64,000 nucleotides of DNA from Hirudinaria manillensis (GCA_034509925.1 CM067537.1:9504001-9568000), one strand, 5' to 3'. Numbered from the stretch's first letter, positions 48,889 to 63,729 are shown. Made by a program: numbers and translations. The notes: a model not told the origin generated them from the sequence alone.

Positions 48889-50078
48889 TTAGTAGAGGGG
48901 GTAATAGTAGGGATGGTGTGTCAGTGCCAGTTTCTCCAGTTGTGCTTCCACATTCTTCACTATGACGTTTGTCTCTGCCATGGCTCCTAGTCCTGGAAAG
49001 AGCGTTCGTCGCTGAGGTAATGGATCGATATTTAAACATCGTTCAGATCACTATATCGTCTCGAGGTTGCTTAGATAAGCCTGCCCTGGATGCACAAGTA
49101 TTTGGCAGATTTCATTTGGTACATGAATGAGTGTCATTATAATTACCATTGTCTCCACATGCCAGCACCTTTTGTATGCAAGGGATTTCCTCGTATCCAA
49201 AGCTCTTGAGAGCTTGAACCTGATTTGCAGTAATGGGGTGTTTCCACATGAAGGTGTTCATTGCAGGAGCAAACAGGAGAGGCTTGTTTGGTTTCCATGC
49301 TCTGACAATGCATGTCTGTGGTGAAATGGGTTTTTTTTTCATATTAGCTCTGGCATTAGTGTCATTGAAACCTATTTCTAGTTATGTCTGCACTACTAAC
49401 ATGAAGTTTTACCTTGTGGTTCATGCATGAAATAATTTACATTTCTTTTGCATACTTTTAACCAACAAACAATAACGTATCATGGCATCAGAACGCACTA
49501 GCAAATTGTCGCAGAGGCCACAAGCAATCTTGCCCAGTGTGTTGGCATCCAATGGAGCAAGAACCATAATGTCTGCCCACCTCCTCAATTCAATGTGAAG
49601 TATGGGATCTTCCAGGCCCTTCCATGTCTGCCATTCATTACAACAATGTTATTATTTGCTGAAACTAGTAAACCCAAATAATTAGTAATCTTGGTCTTAC
49701 AGTCCATTCATCTTCATCGCAAAATATCTCAACCGGCAGCATGTTCTTGTCAAAAAAATGCTGAGCGTGCTTCGTTGTCACAATTTTCACGCAAACCTAG
49801 AAATATGAAATAAGTTTTTAAAAATATCAGGGCATTTCACAATCATGAATGGGAGGATTTGCCAAATCGCCTTACGTTACCTTGAATTTGCTGTTCAGTA
49901 ACTCCTCGACGAGTTTTGGTATCTTTAATGAGGCAACACTCCCTGTGCAGCCGATCAAAACATTAAAAGTCCTTCCCTGTTTGACGTTCAAATTTTGCAA
50001 CATCATTTTATTAACCTGACTGTTTGAATCATTCTGAACCTTGTTCAGATGGTTGGCATTGGGCTCAAAGGAAGACAT
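48889..50078 (-). CDS. PPCDC: Phosphopantothenoylcysteine decarboxylase
   Basis: Decarboxylates 4'-phosphopantothenoyl-L-cysteine to 4'-phosphopantetheine, the third step of coenzyme A synthesis; FMN-dependent and cytosolic. Five exons on the minus strand, 50078-49881, 49796-49701, 49627-49499, 49315-49147 and 48992-48889, join in phase to 231 aa (human 204). The flavoprotein fold starts VLIGCTGSVASLKIPKLVEE. The catalytic His is 109 in DPILHIELRRWAD, and the substrate-binding PAMN motif is at 158-161 (APAMNTFMWKHP). The active-site Cys is 194 in ACGDNGLGAMAE. All key residues are present, so the enzyme should be active. The N-terminus is about 25 residues longer than in human and polar, and the C-terminus ends HHPYYYPLY. 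Confidence 0.95.
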
Positions 50079-51638
50079 ATTGAAAACTAATAACTATGAA
50101 AATACGGTAGAAAACCACAATTTTTTAGGGCTTCCCGATGAACTAAGCTATTATTGTTGAGCTAATATAAACAACCTTTTGAAGCGCACGAATATTTTTT
50201 TAGTAATTAATGTAAATCTTGTTGAAATTTTTTATCATCATTATTGTAAATTATATTAGTTTTTTTAATATTAAACGCATTTTGGCAAGAATTTCTGCTC
50301 AACATTTTGCCGTGAAACATGTACTTTAAACTTAGTGTTCAGCAGTCGTCCTTTAAAACTAGAAACAGACGTAATTGAGGGTGCTAGGCGGACGTGTTAG
50401 TCAGTGGCTAACAGGGAAATAACACAGAGGTTGGACGGGTAGACAAAATCTATGATTTCTGCACCCCAAACTTTGATGAGAAGAAAAATTTGAAATGAGT
50501 CGTTTCAAGTGTTGGTTTTGTTTTGGTCCAGGACATACAATTCGCACACAGCATTTGTACCAAAATTTGGCCGGATTTGGGATGTCTTGTAGCTTCTCAA
50601 CTCGACAAAATTAAAATAGTGGTGAGATAGAAGTTCCAAGTGATGAGTAAACAAATTTGACTCTTACAGTTCTGTACTATAGAGTTGATGTAAGAGTGTA
50701 TATCATTCTCAAGACAATCGAAATCTTGAAATGAGGATGATAAATCATAAGATAACATTTATAAATGATGCGTTATAAATAAGTCAATAATTTATACAAT
50801 GATGAACATTGCAACTGCTGTATAATACAATTTTTTTAAACAATATCCATGTCAGATATGCCAATTAAAAACATCACTGCAGGTCACAAAGTACAGTGGT
50901 GTTAACAGTGGTAACAGTGGTGATAACATTGCTAAAATTTGACTCCTTTTTCAATCTTTCTCTCCTTTCTTTCCTTCTCAGACCTCAGAGCTGACGACGC
51001 TGGAAAATTATTGATTTTAAGGTCTCCAGCGCAGGTCGAGCTGCAAAGCTAGAAGGGATGGACAGATCGTAGAGTAAAGGAATGCTCATCACCACCGTCA
51101 TCATCTTTCTTGCTTTTGTCGCCAATAACAGGTTTTTATTTTTCACCGAAAGCTTTCTGTTTTGGTCTAAACTTGATGACGGAAATAAAAAAAATCATTT
51201 TGAAAGAATGCATTATTGCACAAGAACGGTGACATGATTTTAGACTCTAAAAACAAATTAATTTAAATGTAATTAACCTTTGATTTTGTTTGAATATTCT
51301 TATCGCAGCACAAAAAAAGGTGGCCAAAGTGATGTGAAAACATCATGTAATCACTCCAAAGATGATGGATAGATGTTAATGGTGCATATTTTCGAAGATG
51401 TTAAAATTGATATCCAAATATCACCTCATTCGACTTCTTAATCGTCCTTCTTTGACCTAGGTATTTTTTCACTCTTATCATGAATATCAATTATAATTAC
51501 TCTTTCCCGACCTGTTCCATTTGATTCAATTTAATAAACAAAATCAATTGTACAGTAAGAGGCACTAGAAAATTAATTTAAATCGCAATGATTTCGTCGA
51601 TAACAGAATTTTTCAGGCATCTTCTCAGATTCACAAAC

Positions 51639-51701
<63 letters not shown>

Positions 51702-53236
51702 GACTTAATGATTCTATTAAAATAAAAAACAATAATAATTGTAAGAGGAAATACATGATTTAATACAAATGATTAAAGCTCCAAAGATAATTGTATCTCT
51801 AAATTTGTCTCTCAAGCGCGTGGGTGGATGCTCCTGTCGTGGGCGGGGCAAACAGGAGTTTTCTGACGTCATATCTGCTGTTTATATCCAATGCTCAATG
51901 GCTGGATATGTTTAAAGTGATGTATGTGGAGAGATGGCGACGACGACGACGACTATGATGATGTGAAGGTAATGTTCAGTTGGAAGTTAATGTCTATGAC
52001 AAGGTGAATTATTTCTAACATGAAAATTCGTCATGACCATCACCGTCCTTTTAAATAAGAATGAAAATTAATTATTTTAGTTTTCAAATCTTAAACGTAT
52101 CAACATCGATACGTGGACCAATCGTGCAGTGAGTGTCGTAGAATAACCCATCGAGAATTTGGTCCGATCAAAAATAAAATGGGATAATCAGTCTGAAAGC
52201 TTTTCAATTACAAATGAATTCATTTCAATTGAACGTGCAAGAGTAGTTTCAATTAGAGTTTATCAGGCGTTTAATTAGTACTTTATAAATGCGTGGGACC
52301 TCTTCCTGGCTTATTTTTAGACTGGTGAATGTCCAATGGCATTACTTCGATTTAGAGTACTTCTAATAGTTTGTTATTGCGCTGCCATTTTATATTTTAA
52401 AAATAAGTTCAGTACTTTTTTTAAGTGTTTGATGTCCATCAAATTAGTAATAATTGTAATCATCATCGCCATCGCAACGTATTTATAAGTTAATTAGTTC
52501 TCCGATATTTGGCTAGCCGTACAAGAGATATCATAGAAATCTAATCTTAATTATATAGGATAATCCCATCATAATAATTATAACCGTAACCCTGACCCTA
52601 TCAATGAATCATTTGATTATCTCACATAGCTACTTACTACCATTTTGTCTAACTTTTACTAGCTGTAATATATGCTATTACGTTATCATAATATATTTTA
52701 ATAAACTGTAACGTCTTACCATCATTTAATGTTACATAATATCAGTTTGTCACAAATAATAATTGCATCAGATAAGCATTACATTGTTACTTCCAGTGTT
52801 AACATTTCAATATTCTATCAATTTTTTCTGAGATCAAACCACCGAACCAAAACCAATTTCCGAAAGCACTTAAATCTAAATTTTTAAAATCATGCAAAAA
52901 CTCATGGAATTTCTAAAAATTGGAAATAAACAAATGGTTTTATTGTGAACAACGCGATCATGGTTAAAACAAAATCGTGCCAAATGTTATTCGATGGATT
53001 GATATTTGCATGGATTGATATTTGAAGGACAAATTGTTGAATATTTGAATAAACTAAAAAATAAGAAGTTTCCTTAGAAAGGTTTATTTGATGGGAATTT
53101 AAAATAATAAAAACGAGAATATTTGACGCAGCATGCGATGTGACAAAGAACAAACTCGTGCTTTTGAAATCATATCAATCTTGAATCCAGAAAAGGAGTC
53201 CAAAAACATTAAAATGAGTGGCAAGCCATTTAGCAT
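50079..53236. other. Intergenic DNA upstream of PPCDC and PC2
   Basis: 3.2 kb with no supported gene. Contains a long ATT microsatellite. Divergent promoters of PPCDC and PC2 lie at its two ends. Confidence 0.5.
51639..51701. repeat. ATT microsatellite, about 20 units
   Basis: An uninterrupted ATT/TAT tract of about 60 bases. Confidence 0.97.
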
Positions 53237-53322
53237 CACGTGGGCTCTGGTGCACGGATGTATATATAAGAGCAGTGGTTTTGGCCGATAGAAGGCTTTC
53301 TGCTATAGTTTGGACGTAACAT
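53237..53322 (+). promoter_or_regulatory. TATA promoter and 5' UTR of prohormone convertase 2
   Basis: An E-box CACGTG at 53237-53242 is followed by TATATATAAG at 53261-53270. Transcription would start near 53292, leaving about 30 bases of 5' UTR before the ATG at 53323. The first exon ends in a good donor (TTTTCAG|GTAGGC) at 53344. Such a sharp TATA promoter fits a cell-type-restricted neuroendocrine gene. Confidence 0.6.
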
Positions 53323-56300
53323 ATGGAACATTCACCATTTTCAGGTAGGCCATCTAGTGACGCTAATTGTCATTAATCGTTTTTTATTGCTGAATGTTCT
53401 GCCTCACCGAAATTAATGCTCGTTTATTATCGAGGATTTTACGTTGCGATGATCTTCGACTGACTGCCGATGCTCATTTTAATATCAACTGTTCTATCTT
53501 CATCCCAATTTTAAAGTTTTATTTTTAGTTATTGTCTTGTTATGAAGATGTTTTATTATAATGTAATGATGAATTTTTAGATATTTTTACTGACTTTATG
53601 GCAGATTTGGCAATTTCATAGAAGAAATAACCTTTTTAGAGATAAATTGAACCGTAATAAAGATGAAGCGTAGAAGTGAATTACTATCCAATAATTTAAA
53701 TGATGATATTGTGACATTACGAGTATATTAGTGACAGGATGCAAATTCTCCAGCCCTCAACAATAAATTTAATAAAAAAAAATCTGCCGACTTATCACCC
53801 TTAGAAAGCGTTATAGAAAGCATATAACCCCCTCTGTCGTCGATGTCTCGGACGGCACCAATTCATGATAACTTCCTCTTATGTAATGGCTGCCACGTTG
53901 TGGTTCTCCAGCACTACAGTCTAAATTGGTAATCAATTTCAGACATTTCGATTGAAGGAGAAAAATAAAGGATTCGAAAATAAAGGACAAAAGTCATGTT
54001 GCGACTCTTGTCGCCACCGTCATTATTACTAAAGAAATGAATGGCATTACGGGATGCCAAGTTTAACCGTATAATACTCTAACATCTAACACGTCGTTCC
54101 TCAAAACAGCAGAGGTGATTCGAAAGCCATCGAGGAAGAACCATCCGAGTTTTGCACCGACGTTAATAAGCAATAACATTCGTGGAATCATCTTGTATTA
54201 CATCTAACCGTATGTCCGGCAATTATTTTCACAATCTACTCCTTTTCGGTATTAGCATAATTAATGTTGAATTGATGGCCATGATTGTTATTACGACAGT
54301 GTTTATGAAGGTTATCATTATTTGCAAATTTTAACGTTATATAAATTCTGTTTTTGTTTATTTTTGTTGTTCTATTAATTAAACATTCATGAATTATAAT
54401 TAACCTTACGTCGATAAATGTCCTTAGGAAATAATCGTTATCACGACTTCCACTCTAATGCACTTCCGCCACGAACAGTACTCTTAGATCGATATAGCAA
54501 CCCAGAGAAAGGAAATCATAAACATAACAGCAAAATAAAAAGAAGGGCAACTCACCTGAAGTGCAACAGCATCGTGGATGTTGCAATGGTTATTAGCAGG
54601 ACATATTAGCATATTGTTGGATCCCTAGATCCAATAAATTGAAGAATAATTAAAATTATATTGCCGATTAATTAATTTAGTAATTTATTGGTTTATTGGC
54701 AATATTATCTTCTCCTCCCCCAATAAAAAATCTTTCCAATCTTAGAAATAGTTGAAAGAGTTTGCGACTACAAAATCAAAAGTTCAAGCATGATTACGAT
54801 GACAACGATGACGCCGTGATAAGGGATAAATTTTAATTTATGGCGCACTGTTCTATGAAAATAAATTTTCGAAAAAACTAATAAATAAGAATGATAATGT
54901 GATAATATGGAATTAATTTCCTTTCTAAATTGCTTTTTGAACGCTAATATTTTATATAAATACTTAAGATTAACAATTAATTAATAACTACTCTATTAAA
55001 TATTTGACAGACAAAAGCCAAAACCTGCTGAAACTTAGGCGATCAACGAGAGTAGAAAATAGTAATTTCTAAGCCTTCTTCCCGAAATCTCCTTTTTGCA
55101 TTCACGCCGAGATAATAAAAAGGCTTCGAAACAGCTAACATGATTGGCATTGACCTCAACGTACTTCTGGTTGTCTGTGCCCTCGTAATGGTGTCGCACC
55201 TTGTACATATTGGTGGAACGGACAGCGAAAGTTACGACATAATCACAAATCACTGGCACGTGGTTATGAAGAAGGAAGTGGATGAAACAGAAGCCAAAGG
55301 AGTTGCAAAAAGAAACGGATTCTCATACGTATCTCCGGTTGGTTATTCATCTATATTTTGAGAGGTGGCTGACTATCTTCTCATTATATATATTATCTTA
55401 ATATTTGATTAATCAATTCATAAACGTTGACTAATTATTTACGGGAATAATACGGAGGAGTACAATACGATTATCATTTAACGATTCTATCGTCCGTGAT
55501 AAAACATGGATCAATCTGCCACAAATCCACAATGAATTTCATATTACATACTTTCATAGAAACTGTAGGAGAAAACCATCGACTTAACAAATAATATCGG
55601 TAGGAAATCTTGTTCACAATAGACAAAAACGTAACACTTGCTGGTTACAGATTCTTGGATCGAAGCGTGATTTTCACTTCCAACACCGTCTTGTCAGTCA
55701 AGCGAGACGAAAAAGGAGCATCGATCACTCCAGATTACTAAAAAACGATCCACTAGTAAGCGTCTCTTATACAATTGTATATAAATTGTCGTATTATCTT
55801 TAGCAATTATATTATTATTATTTACTAGAGGCGGTATTATTTATAGTAATTATTAAGTAATAGTAATTAAGAACCTAGATATAATCATACAAAATGAATA
55901 TGGATGCATAATAAAAATTTCCTGCTTTTATATTTTCCACAGTTTGATAAATACTAAATACCTAAATAATATAGCGAGTCATCGATTGAAAATTAAAAAC
56001 TCCACTCCTTAATAGCTAATAATGATTTATATGATTTATACATCGTCTTCTATTTATCTTCCAGTGAGACGTCGTAACTTTTAACGTTCATTAAATTACT
56101 TAAACTTAATTTTCTTGCTCACGGAATAGGTTTCGGAGGCCGTACAACAGGTGGGATATACGAGACAGAAAAGAGGATACAAACAGATAAGGGGTATCCC
56201 TGTTGCCGATCTGAGTGACCATAGCAACAAGGCCAAGACCAACTCCGTTCCCAACGATCCTCTTTACCCTAAACAGTGGTATATAGTAAGTATTCGAATA

Positions 56301-59300
56301 AGTTACAGTCTTTATGTTAATCCAGTGAAAATTACTATCTTTCAATTAAGCGTTGAAATAGAGCGATTATAGAGATATTTTGTTTGCTTTTCATGTTCCA
56401 TTATTTTGTTTTCAATTTCGTAATTTTCAGAATAACACTGGCCAAGCAGGCGGAGTGCCCAAATTGGACCTCAACGTTGAACCAGCCTGGGCCCTTGGCT
56501 ATACAGGAAAAGGAGTGACAACAGCCATAATGGACGATGGAATAGATTACATGCATCCCGATCTGATTGATAATTTTGTGAGCAATATTATTAAAATATT
56601 AATAAATAATAATAATAATAATAATATTAATAAAATGTAATTAATTGATTAATTAATCATAATGAGTGAATACTTTATTCAAATTAAAAAAGTTGTGAGA
56701 AATTTTTAACGATTATATTTAACGGTTAACTAACTTCAGCATTACAATCAATACATAGTTTATTATCGACTCATTGTTCTAAATCGTTTTATATTAATTT
56801 TTCCTTGCCTTTTTCAAACATCAATCGTGCCGTGTTTATTCTTTGAATAGGCTTTAAAGCTGGCATTCATAATTCGGTCCCTAGTGGCTGGAAAATAATT
56901 ATAACAAAAAGCGAATTAAGAGGATCGTGGTAAAATATTTTTTCAGCTTTTTCTAGGGGTGGGTGCATGTTAATATTAGGTTCGATAAGGTTGCTGGGAA
57001 AAATTCAAAAGTTGAATCTTTTTTGTTCGATTTGATAATTAAAGTTGCTTGTTAGCCATCAATATTAATTGTTTACATGTTACATACATTATTAGCAATT
57101 CAATGTTACGTACATAATAGCGATTCAATGTGATTAAAATTTAAAATATCAATTTTTAATTACAATTTGATCAGAGTCAAAATAAATAATCGATTCCTAG
57201 GATGCTGAAGCCAGTTTTGACTTCAGCAGCAACGATCCATTTCCTTATCCCAGATACACGGATGACTGGTTCAACAGGTTTATCTCGTTACAATGTCATT
57301 TGAATAATTTTGAAAAGTATGAGATTAACAAATTAAGATTTAAACTAACTTAAAATATTGGTTGCCAGTTATAATTTAACAAAAATTTACGTTTTCAGTC
57401 ACGGAACTAGATGTGCAGGAGAGATCGTTGCAATGAAAGACAACGAAATATGCGGAGTGGGAGTGGCATACGGTTCAAAAGTCGCAGGTAAATTTCAATA
57501 TTTGTTTTCAAAATCCAAAATCATTGCTGGAATTTATTTGTTGGTTCATCTTTTGGGTGCCTTTGTTGTTGCCTTCCTGTCTGTCGAAAGAGTTCTCAGG
57601 GCAGAGAGTAGAGAATATATCAATGCGTTTCAAATCTTTCCTTGCATAATTATCTGCTAGATGGTACATTCAAACTTTCCTCTCGTTCCAACATCCATTT
57701 TCCTTTTCCCCGTAACATTATTATAAAATAAATTCTGGAGATATATGTAAATATAATATAATAATATACTCTATGCAATACATGTCTTACTCCAAATCGA
57801 CCTATGTTACTACAGTTAACAATAGCGTAATTACAATATAAGTAAATATTATTAATTATTTATCCGGAATTAGTTTTAATGTAACATTTTAAAACTAGAA
57901 TTCTCCTCCAAATTAACTGATTTTCTTAAAAATGATGTTTTAAAATAATAATCATCATCGTATTCATAGGACTAAGAATGTTAGATCAACCTTACATGAC
58001 GGATTTGATCGAGGCTAACTCAATGGGACATCTTCCTCAAAAGATTCACATCTACAGTGCCAGTTGGGGTCCCACAGATGATGGGAAAACAGTGGATGGA
58101 CCGAGGAATGCCACTATGAGGGCCATTGTTAAAGGCGTCAACGAGGTAAATGTAAAAAATAATAAAGGTATAATGTAAAATATATCCAATTATAATTTTA
58201 TAATTTATACATTCACAATCAATTACTTTATAATCTAAGATTTGTCGTTAATATTATTATAAACATTTCTTTCATCATCTCCAGCATCTGATTAACTCTG
58301 ACGAGACATTGGTTTCCGATAGTATGACCTTAATACCATAACTATTCGTGTAACCCAATTCTTTTTGACATTTGTGAAGCTCCGATATCCATTCGTATCT
58401 TTTCTGGTGGACCAACCTAAAACGAAAATAAATTCTAAAGCCGTTTAACAAAACAATTAATTGCAATTTTTTAATTTAAAATTTAATTACAAAATACCAT
58501 AATTATGCTAAATGAATTGTATTTTAGGGCCGCGGAGGTCTTGGATCTATATACGTATGGGCATCAGGCGATGGCGGACCAAACGATGATTGCAACTGCG
58601 ATGGATACGCTGCAAGTATGTGGACCATTTCTATCAATTCGGCTACTAACGACGGCCAGACTGCTAGTTATGATGAAAGTTGCTCGTCTACCTTGGCTTC
58701 GACTTTTAGCAATGGAAAAACTGGAGACCAAGATGCCGGAGTGGTAAATAAATCTATCAAAACTTTGTGTTATAATGTAATTACGTTATCACAAATTGTC
58801 TGCAAATATTGCTTTCATTGCATATGTTCCGAGATATTCAATAAGCCGTATCTATAGCTCATTTTATAAATTTATATTTAATAATTAGGAAAGACCAGAT
58901 AAAAAGAATTATCATTTTTAAGAAACTTCTAGTTGTATCAAGTTTTTTCTTTTAAAGATATGAATTATTGACGAATGCTAACGTTATTAATAACACCGAT
59001 AGGCAACGACTGATTTGTACGGAAAATGCACAACCAGACATTCGGGTACATCAGCTGCTGCCCCTGAAGCTGCAGGAGTGTTTGCATTAGCTCTAGAAGC
59101 CAAGTGAGAACCCTAAGATTAATTATTATATGTTTAATATACTGTTAAAATAATGAGTAGTAGCATCCCTTGTCCAAACTAGCAAAGGTCGAAATTATAC
59201 TCAGTAGCTGAGCAGTTTAAAAAGCTCACGCAGAATAGCATTTATTTAATAAACATTACATAAACATAAATATAAATGTGTAGGCATTTTCTGTTTTAAA

Positions 59301-61117
59301 TCTAATATTATTTTATATATACCTATCTTTTGATTGTCTCAGATATCCTAACAGAATGTAAAGGCACTCGATAATCGATCTCTATTTGTATAGTGCAACT
59401 ATCGGCACTCGGCGACAAATGCGAGATGCAAATACGACACATGTTGGCTGCTGCCATTATTGCATGCAGGAATCCTATCCATTCGGCTAACCTGCTCACC
59501 AAATCATTGGCGAACAGTGTTCTAGATATTTTTGAATTAAAAACAAATTACAAAGTTTGTTTATTTAAAGTATCATCTAAACCATAACTATATTATGTCT
59601 AAAACCTTAATTAAGGCAATTCCATGCAATAATCGTTTTCGAATACATACAAACGTGAAATGAAAATTGTTGAAATTATCACATCTTTTGAAAAAGTTAC
59701 ATTACTGACCATTTTCGTAAATATAGCTAAATCGTATAATTCTTACAATGTAAGATAATTTCGTTGCTGTTTTCCTATCGCTTAGAAGTCGACCTTATTA
59801 TTTCAGTCCCAAACTGACTTGGCGAGATATTCAGCACTTGGCCGTCCTCACTTCAAAGAGGAATCATCTCGATGACCATAAGCACCGCCACAATTGGACC
59901 ATAAATGGTGCCGGCCTAGAATTTAATCACCTCTTTGGATACGGAGTTCTCGATGCAGGAGATATGGTGGATATGGCAAGGAGTTGGATCAGCGTTCCCG
60001 AACGCTGGCACTGCACGGCCGATACCATCAACGGTCGCTTGTGAGTTTGTATGACATTGCTAATTCTATACATTTTCTTCTTCTAAAGAAAACGATCATG
60101 TTATGCTCCAATGAGAATTAGATAACTTATTATTTCAGTTATCTATATGAATTCCCTGGTAACATTTCAACAAGTTTGAATCATTTCTCTTGTCATAACA
60201 GTTTTATTTTTAATTTACAGTCCATTTTCTAGTGATAAGGTTTTGAGTCTGGAAATAGACACCAATGCCTGCCAGGGATTAGAAAATCAAGTAAATTACC
60301 TCGAGCATGTTCAGGCATTCATAACTCTCAAGGCCACTAGAAGGGGGGATGTCACTATATTTCTTGTGTCTCCCATGAATACCACGTTGGTTATTCCATT
60401 GTTTTCAACATGTTATCATATTTTAAAGTCAAAATTCTTGCAGATACATTGCTAGCTATTTTTGCTTGGTCAAGATTTTTAATAACTTATTTAAAGTGTA
60501 GCATATGTTCCAACAACAGTGCTTGCAATTCATTTTCAATTTTGCAATAAATAAATCTATTAAATTATTTCTTAACTGTTGATTTCTTAGAAGGTGTTAC
60601 GCATGCCAATATTTTCGAGTAATCCAAGCCACGTATTTTTTACGATTATCGGTTAATTCTTTAATCTGTCAATTTTAATATTTATTCGCGTTCCCACGAA
60701 GGCATCATTAGTCAGTTATAAATCCATAAAAAAATTCTCAAAGCCAATTTTTTAAGAAGCTCAACATTTTTCTGTCCGTTAAAACTTAAAATGCACTTAG
60801 TATTATATTCTTACATTTTACCTTTTAGATCGATGTTACTCGGCAAAAGGATGAATGACAACAACAACAGGACGGGGTTCACGAAATGGCCCTTTATGAC
60901 GACACACGCATGGGCAGAGAATCCGAGAGGGATATGGCGTTTGATCATTGTAATGGACAGCATTGAATACCAAGAAGGAGTCTTGCTAGAATGGACCCTC
61001 CTTCTTCATGGAACACGCGATTCTCCATATACGATGCAGACAGCAAACCTCATCCGCCATTCGAAACTGGCCGTAGTCAAGAGGCAACACGAGAGTGGGA
61101 GCAAGTTTATGTTTTAA
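53323..61117 (+). CDS. PCSK2: Prohormone convertase 2 (neuroendocrine convertase 2)
   Basis: A subtilisin-like protease that cuts neuropeptide and hormone precursors at dibasic sites in dense-core granules. Thirteen exons join in phase to 659 aa (human 638): 53323-53344, 55135-55337, 55651-55755, 56130-56285, 56431-56577, 57201-57277, 57399-57487, 57970-58145, 58528-58743, 59003-59103, 59807-60040, 60221-60385, 60829-61117. A signal peptide ([20 protein letters not shown]) is followed by the propeptide, with cleavage sites RRKR at 94-97 and RQKR at 122-125. The catalytic triad is D197 ([13 protein letters not shown]), H238 (SHGTRCAGE) and S414 ([12 protein letters not shown]). The oxyanion residue is D340 (WASGDGG), the Asp that marks PC2 against the Asn of other convertases. 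The P domain follows ([18 protein letters not shown]). A downstream ATG at 55140 would remove nine residues. AATAAA lies at 61522-61527. Confidence 0.95.
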
Positions 61118-62424
61118 AGAAACGAAAATATTTACTTCGAACGCGTTGAAATTTTGAATGCGGGTGAAAATGATCGAAGATATGGAGAATGTTAATTAAG
61201 AAGTTATACAAACCCATGTTATTCACTGCTGCTAGACCCATTTTTATATATGAATCATCAAGGCTTGGAGTACCTATGTTGTAATTTCTTTTGAAGGTGG
61301 TTACACACAACATGGCCTCGTGTCGTTAGTAGTAGTCATTAATATTTATTATCCACAATTAGCTGTACGTGCTCTACGACGTATCAAATTTATCATAGTC
61401 ATCAGATAATGTTTATTCGCCATCTTAATCCTTTTGTTATGGTGAAGAGTTTGAACTGCTAATTCTGCTTCTCCTAATTTTATAGATGTTGTATGATAAA
61501 TTATTTATGAGATCATGCTCAAATAAAACTAAATCACACACAGTTACTGAGTTTGAGTTTTATTACCTTCCGAAGAAGGTCTCATATTCTGCATGTGAAT
61601 TTACGATATATTTAACTGGTTATCATGAATTATGGGATATCCTCGCCTGCACCGCATTATTTTTTTGTAATCTAAATTTTTAATTACTTGGTCAAACTTC
61701 AAACAACACGAAAATTGTTCGTCTTCAGCGTCATCTAAGACATGACAGACATGAATAACAAATGTCGAAACATTTTTAATGATACCGTTACCTCAAAAGC
61801 ATTTTCAACCATTTTCTTAAATAAATTTCCCTCCTTCCTGAAATTTTAATTTATAAAACTAATGCATGACATTTTCTTATTTTTTTGTAGTAATTTAAAT
61901 AAATTTTAAAAAGTAGTCCGAAATATATCTTAAACTTCGTAATAGTCACTATCTGAAAAGTAAGTGCATGAATATTTAGTGCCAAAGGGAGAGTTTCTGT
62001 ATATGATGATAAATGTATATGAAGTGAAATGAGAGCTGGAAGCTGGAAATAACGGGAACGATACAACAAAAGGTGTTAATGAATTAAAATATTAATTACC
62101 AAAAATTACATTTCAAATTTAAACCTTTAAAGTAAAATTGAAACTCGATTAAAGAGTTTTATTTATAAAGCACTCAAATCTTTGGGCGAATCGAAAATGT
62201 AAACAATACGTAAACACGATTCGTGCGGTATGCTGCCGACTTATTGCTTTTATTAATTAAAGCTTTTGTTCTTCAAAGGTTAGTTAGCAAGCTATTCATT
62301 CTTTGCTCAGACAAAAGAAATTCTATGCAACCCAAAAACAAATTTTTAGCTTGTAGCACGACACTTACAGTATATTGTTTTATACTAACTCTTCGTTTCT
62401 TAATTAGGGATTGATACTTCTACA
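61118..62424. other. PC2 3' UTR and SYS1 upstream region
   Basis: The PC2 polyadenylation signal candidate is at 61522-61527. An acceptor-like tract (CTTCGTTTCTTAATTAG) ends at 62407, 17 bases before the SYS1 start codon. No gene seen. Confidence 0.5.
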
Positions 62425-63729
62425 ATGGCTGCTGGACAATTTAGGAGCTCAGCCTGGGATCCTATCTTAATTATATCTCAAATGATAACCATGCAAAGTA
62501 TTTTCTATGTTGGTCTTGGGATATCCACAGCTCTAGTCAATTTCATCACTAGCAGCCACCTTTACTTGGATCAATTATTTTCATATGAGGTAGACCATAA
62601 CTTCAGATTATTGAGATTTAACAATCCTTTTGTCTTTTTTTTAGAAAATCTTCAACAAATATTATAACATTAGTAATTATTTGAAATGGCTAATTGTACG
62701 TGCAGATGGCTTTCAAAATTTGAGGCATTGTACAGATTCTATGCTAAACTTTTATTTTAAGTATTGATTTGATAAAACTTGAATGGTAATGATAATTTGT
62801 TTATTGACTTGAATATGTTTGGTGAAAGAACTATGTTGTTTGATAATTGTTTAATGATACAAATTTAGTGAATATTTTCAATGTAATATTTACTATTTGT
62901 GAAAAAAATCATCACCTTACAGACATTGAATTTGAGAGACACAAAAGGTGAATTACTTATTGTGACAACTATTCTCAACTCCCTAATTGGGTGGGCAGAC
63001 TTTTGTTTGTTTAATTAATTTAGAAAGAGGATTATTATTTTAATTGCATCATTAATGATGAGTACGGATTGCTGGAATTGTTTATCATATTGCAATATGA
63101 TAAACAATAAAGCTAGACATATTTAATTTGATCAATGTCTTAGCATCTACATACCTTTGGATTTCTTTAAAATATTTAAAGAGCAGTAGCTATTTGCATC
63201 AAGATTTTCTAAAAGTATTTGATTAAAACTCCATTTTCTGCTAGAGAACCACTTCCCATTCTAGGATGCAAGGCAACTTTGTTTCCTGCTGCTTAATATT
63301 TAGCATTATGAAATGAAAAAACTCCACTTTTAAAAGTGAAAATACAGATAGTCTTCATTAACTTAGTCAAAAACTTTTTTTAAAGTATTGATATTCATCA
63401 TTCCTTGTTACTTGCTACTTGAAAAAACTTGTAAAGTCATTCCTAAAATTGTCAAATGTGCTGATTAAATGCAACAAATGTAAACTTTTAGTGGCCTGGG
63501 ATTGTGGTACGTGGTACAAAGAACAAAACAATGCTGGGATTTTTCTGGCACAGTTTATTTGTTCCATCTGATGGCCTGTTGGATTATCAACGGGCACCTC
63601 TCTACTTCCATCTTCTGGTGGCTTACGACCTTCGTGAGCGCCGTCATCATGACGGTTTTGGGGGAATATATGTGTATGAAGACAGAGATAAAGGCCATAC
63701 CCTTGACAGGCATCAGAGTCGAATTATGA
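62425..63729 (+). CDS. SYS1: SYS1, Golgi-localised integral membrane protein
   Basis: SYS1 recruits the ARF-like GTPase ARFRP1/Arl3p to the trans-Golgi and is needed for Golgi-endosome traffic. Exons 62425-62589, 62923-62990 and 63492-63729 join in phase to 156 aa, the same length as human SYS1. It opens MAAGQFRSSAWDPILIISQM, the conserved N-terminal stretch of the family. Later come LYLDQLF, ILNSLIGGLGLWYVVQRTKQ, CWDFSGTVYLFHLMACW and VLGEYMCMKTEIKAIPL. Four hydrophobic segments fit the tetraspan topology. The middle exon is only 68 bases and was placed from the family alignment. Its GG|GTGGGC donor and TTACAG acceptor agree with phase. AATAAA lies at 63911-63916, 182 bases after the stop. 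Confidence 0.95.
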
